Origin: an uncultured Ectothiorhodospiraceae bacterium | GTDB taxonomy: Bacteria > Pseudomonadota > Gammaproteobacteria > UBA6429 > Thiohalophilaceae | NCBI GenBank assembly: GCA_947259425.1 | Contig: CAMYMO010000133.1 | Coordinates: forward strand, 1-15,754 | DNA length: 15,754 nucleotides | Direction of reading: 5' to 3' | Shown here: positions 14,113 to 15,754 of the stretch, in pieces | Numbering within the stretch: position 1 is the first letter of the stretch | Layout: each line of letters begins with the position of its first letter | Notes under the pieces: generated by a model | What the model saw: only the letters and a program-made list of their open reading frames with translations | Told to the model about the DNA's origin: nothing | Databases searched by the model: none | Program-made: the position numbers and the translations under genes

Positions 14113-14141
14113 AGTATACTTTAGCTTCACTGTATTGTTAA
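14113..14141 (-). promoter_or_regulatory. Sigma-70 promoter of the aminotransferase gene
   Basis: On the minus strand TTAACA (14141-14136, five of six consensus), an exact 17-base spacer and TATACT (14118-14113, five of six). The predicted start near 14106 gives a leader of about 42 bases. AGTATACT is itself palindromic, so the same site offers a TATACT on the plus strand (14115-14120) for the rhodanese gene, though without a good -35. Confidence 0.75.
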
Positions 14142-14156
14142 GTTAGAGTTAAATAA

Positions 14157-14978
14157 ATGTCCAACACCTCCACACCACTGATCATCGAACCACAAGCGGT
14201 TAACAGTATGATTGCAGAGGAAAACATCCTAATTGTTGATCTGTGCCAGGCTGATAGCTACATACAAAACCATGTACCGAGCGCGGTTTATTTAGATTAT
14301 AACTGGATTGTTTCCAGCCAAAAACCTTGCATGGGTTTACTGCCTGACAGCAATCAACTTGCTCGAATACTAACCGCCTATGGTATTGGTCCAGATACAC
14401 ATGTTATTGCTTACGATGATGAAGGCGGCGGCCGTGCTTGTCGCTTTTTATGGACATTACAAACCATTGGACATCAAAAACTATCACTCATTAATGGCGG
14501 AATTCATGCCTGGGCTGCAGAAGGTCTGGATCTGGATCAACAGATACATTTTCCACAACCGTTAGCCGCCACTCGTGAAATAAGCTATGACGATACATTA
14601 ATCGCGAACAAGGATTCCATTCTGGGACAATTAAAAGATGACAACACGGTTATTCTTGATACCCGTAGTACACCGGAATTTAATGGCATTAAAGTTTTTG
14701 CTGCTCGAGGTGGACACATTCCTGGTGCAGTTCATTATGAATGGACCAATGCGATGGATAAAAATAATAATTTAAAATTAAAAGACCGTGATCAAATCAA
14801 ACATGACCTGGCCGAACTGGGTGTCACTCCCGACAAAACCATTATCTGTCATTGTCAAAGTCATCATCGTTCTGCACACACTTGTATCGTATTAAATTCA
14901 CTTGGCTTTAACAGCGTAAAAGGATACCCCGGTTCATGGTCGGACTGGGGCAATGACCCCAATACGCCTATCGATTAA
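14157..14978 (+). CDS. Two-domain rhodanese sulfurtransferase
   Basis: A 273-residue tandem rhodanese, the layout of thiosulfate or 3-mercaptopyruvate sulfurtransferases. The N-terminal inactive domain (about 8-125) has IVDLCQADSYIQNHVPSAVYLD and ends in LINGGIHAWAAEGL. The C-terminal domain (about 150-270) has VILDTRSTPEFNG and GHIPGAVHYEW, then the active loop CHCQSHHRSA with catalytic Cys233. The loop CQSHHRS differs from the CG-G-V/S-T loop of mercaptopyruvate enzymes and the CRKGVTA loop of classical rhodanese, so the donor is uncertain. No signal peptide is visible; it should be cytoplasmic. It diverges from the aminotransferase, and its stop codon overlaps that of the lipoprotein gene by four bases. 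Its Shine-Dalgarno is weak. Confidence 0.92.
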   Translation: MSNTSTPLIIEPQAVNSMIAEENILIVDLCQADSYIQNHVPSAVYLDYNWIVSSQKPCMGLLPDSNQLARILTAYGIGPDTHVIAYDDEGGGRACRFLWTLQTIGHQKLSLINGGIHAWAAEGLDLDQQIHFPQPLAATREISYDDTLIANKDSILGQLKDDNTVILDTRSTPEFNGIKVFAARGGHIPGAVHYEWTNAMDKNNNLKLKDRDQIKHDLAELGVTPDKTIICHCQSHHRSAHTCIVLNSLGFNSVKGYPGSWSDWGNDPNTPID

Positions 14979-15559
14979 TTAACCGTAGCAGGAACCGAAG
15001 CAATATAAGAACTCTCAACTCCGGTTTCGCTATAGGCTGAGATAGTAAAGTAATAATCCCCGGTTTCAATCTGCGCTATCGTATAGCTCAAGGCTGTCGC
15101 GTCCTGAATATCGATTACATTCGTCCAGATTCCATCGGTTTTTCCATAATAGATGTAGTAACCGGCAAGATCGGTTAATTCGGAACCATCCGTATTGGTC
15201 GTTGGAGCCTGCCAACTTAATGATACTGATCCAAAAGTTGGTTCCGGTGTTGGTTCCGGTGTTGGTTCCGGTGTTGGTTCCGGTGTTGGTTCCGGGGTTG
15301 GTTCCGGTGTTGGTTCCGGGGTTGGTTCCGGCGTTGGTTCCGGTGTTGGTTCCGGTGTTGGTTCCGGTATTGGTTCCGGTGTTGGCTCCGGTGTTGGCTC
15401 CGGTGTCGGTTCCGGTGTCGGTTCCGGTTCCGGGGTTGGCGTTGTACCGGCGCCTAGATCAGGATTATTAGTAGCATCCGTTGTTGTTGTTCCACCACCG
15501 CAGCCAATCATTAAGAATAGAAATGCGGAAAACATTAAATATTTCAAATTCGATTTCAT
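14975..15559 (-). CDS. Lipoprotein with PEPT-repeat linker and fibronectin type III-like domain
   Basis: A 194-residue predicted lipoprotein. The signal peptide is residues 1-19 (KSNLKYLMFSAFLFLMIG), with lipobox MIGC making Cys20 the acylated residue, followed by GGG and a Thr-rich spacer, so an envelope location is expected. Residues 41-108 are a long Pro-Glu-Pro-Thr repeat, likely a stiff extended spacer from membrane or wall. Residues 110-194 form a fibronectin type III-like domain (SVSLSWQAPT, DLAGYYIYYGK, SYTIAQIETGDYYFTISAYS). No catalytic residues are recognised; a binding or display role is inferred. The ATG is preceded by AAAGAG. A candidate promoter with a palindrome over its start lies upstream. 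Neighbours give no functional hint. Confidence 0.85.
   Translation of the reverse strand: MKSNLKYLMFSAFLFLMIGCGGGTTTTDATNNPDLGAGTTPTPEPEPTPEPTPEPTPEPTPEPIPEPTPEPTPEPTPEPTPEPTPEPTPEPTPEPTPEPTPEPTPEPTFGSVSLSWQAPTTNTDGSELTDLAGYYIYYGKTDGIWTNVIDIQDATALSYTIAQIETGDYYFTISAYSETGVESSYIASVPATVN
15241..15440. repeat. 12-base tandem repeat encoding the PEPT linker
   Basis: Fifteen consecutive 12-base units of the type GTTCCGGTGTTG fill 15241-15420, followed by a half unit and one more variant. Units differ at a few positions; almost all changes are silent in the minus-strand lipoprotein frame, the exception being one ATA (Thr to Ile). Confidence 0.97.
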
Positions 15560-15583
15560 CTATGTACTCTTTTTCAACTCTAG

Positions 15584-15599
15584 CGTAATAATTATTACG
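15584..15599. repeat. Perfect 16-base palindrome upstream of the lipoprotein gene
   Basis: CGTAATAATTATTACG reads the same on both strands. It ends 25 bases before the lipoprotein ATG and covers the predicted transcription start, the position of a repressor operator or a 5' RNA hairpin. The rest of the right margin (15634-15754) shows no gene. Confidence 0.5.
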
Positions 15600-15603
15600 A
15601 CAA

Positions 15604-15633
15604 AGTCTAGAAAAAACTTAATCGAATTTTCAA
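15604..15633 (-). promoter_or_regulatory. Candidate sigma-70 promoter of the lipoprotein gene
   Basis: On the minus strand TTGAAA (15633-15628, five of six consensus), an 18-base spacer and TAGACT (15609-15604, four of six). The predicted start near 15597 falls inside the 16-base palindrome. Confidence 0.5.
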
Positions 15634-15754
15634 AAGCAGTTCACAGTTAAAACACAGCTCATGTGAAGTCACTCACAAGTCTTACAATAATCCGGTTAAA
15701 TGAATTTTATAAACTTAAAATAATTTTTTCTGACAAAAAATAATTTTATCCGCT

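Noticed and set aside
14065..14130. 22-residue N-terminal extension of the aminotransferase
   Set aside because: The extension spans the -10 and leader of a good promoter, has no ribosome site, and the family normally begins near the ATG at 14064.
15195..15650. Long plus-strand frame of Val-Gly-Ser-Gly repeats
   Set aside because: It is the antisense reading of the 12-base repeat; the minus frame has a signal peptide, lipobox and a folded domain.

Overview
The window looks like chromosomal DNA of a gammaproteobacterium, probably a free-living respiratory one. The evidence is gene content: a gammaproteobacterial-type HtpG, the PpsR/PpsA pair, a DUF3301 protein, a DUF3379-type anti-sigma factor and a CheX fragment. 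Base composition is moderate, in the low 40s percent GC by eye. No rRNA, tRNA, CRISPR array, insertion sequence or phage gene was recognised, and I do not name a genus.

Left part (1-3997). A 5' fragment of cheX on the minus strand is followed by a minus-strand ECF sigma / membrane anti-sigma pair joined by an ATGA overlap. Diverging from it is a three-gene bufferin-type operon: bufA (secreted four-cysteine DUF2282 precursor), bufB (DUF692/MNIO modifying enzyme, TTG start) and bufC (DUF2063 partner). The divergent spacer holds two mirror-image copies of the same promoter-like element, GTAAGC-N16-GGTCT, one facing the sigma gene and one facing bufA. The simplest reading is an ECF sigma factor that activates itself and a metal- or copper-stress peptide operon. 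A 30-codon single-helix membrane protein follows, with its own strong Shine-Dalgarno and an FNR/Anr-like box.

Middle (3979-7577). A single-domain PilZ protein (minus) shares a terminator hairpin region with the small gene. A 340-base gene-poor spacer leads to an unrecognised conserved-looking protein whose reading frame appears to begin upstream of its first ATG. On the minus strand runs a tight operon: a short MscS-type channel, a zinc-ribbon Nudix hydrolase, a PP2C-type phosphatase and a DUF3301 membrane protein.

Right part (7577-15754). htpG has a near-consensus sigma-32 promoter and a strong terminator. ppsR and ppsA are divergent: PpsR switches PEP synthase on and off by phosphorylation. 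A class V aminotransferase (alanine/serine-glyoxylate type) carrying a 10-G homopolymer diverges from a two-domain rhodanese. The rhodanese overlaps tail to tail with a lipoprotein made of a lipobox, a long Pro-Glu-Pro-Thr repeat linker and a fibronectin type III-like domain.

The most interesting signal is the symmetrical sigma-factor promoter pair controlling the bufferin operon. Next are the FNR-type control of the tiny membrane protein, the non-canonical start of the unknown gene near 4720, and the mini-ORF that abuts ppsA.
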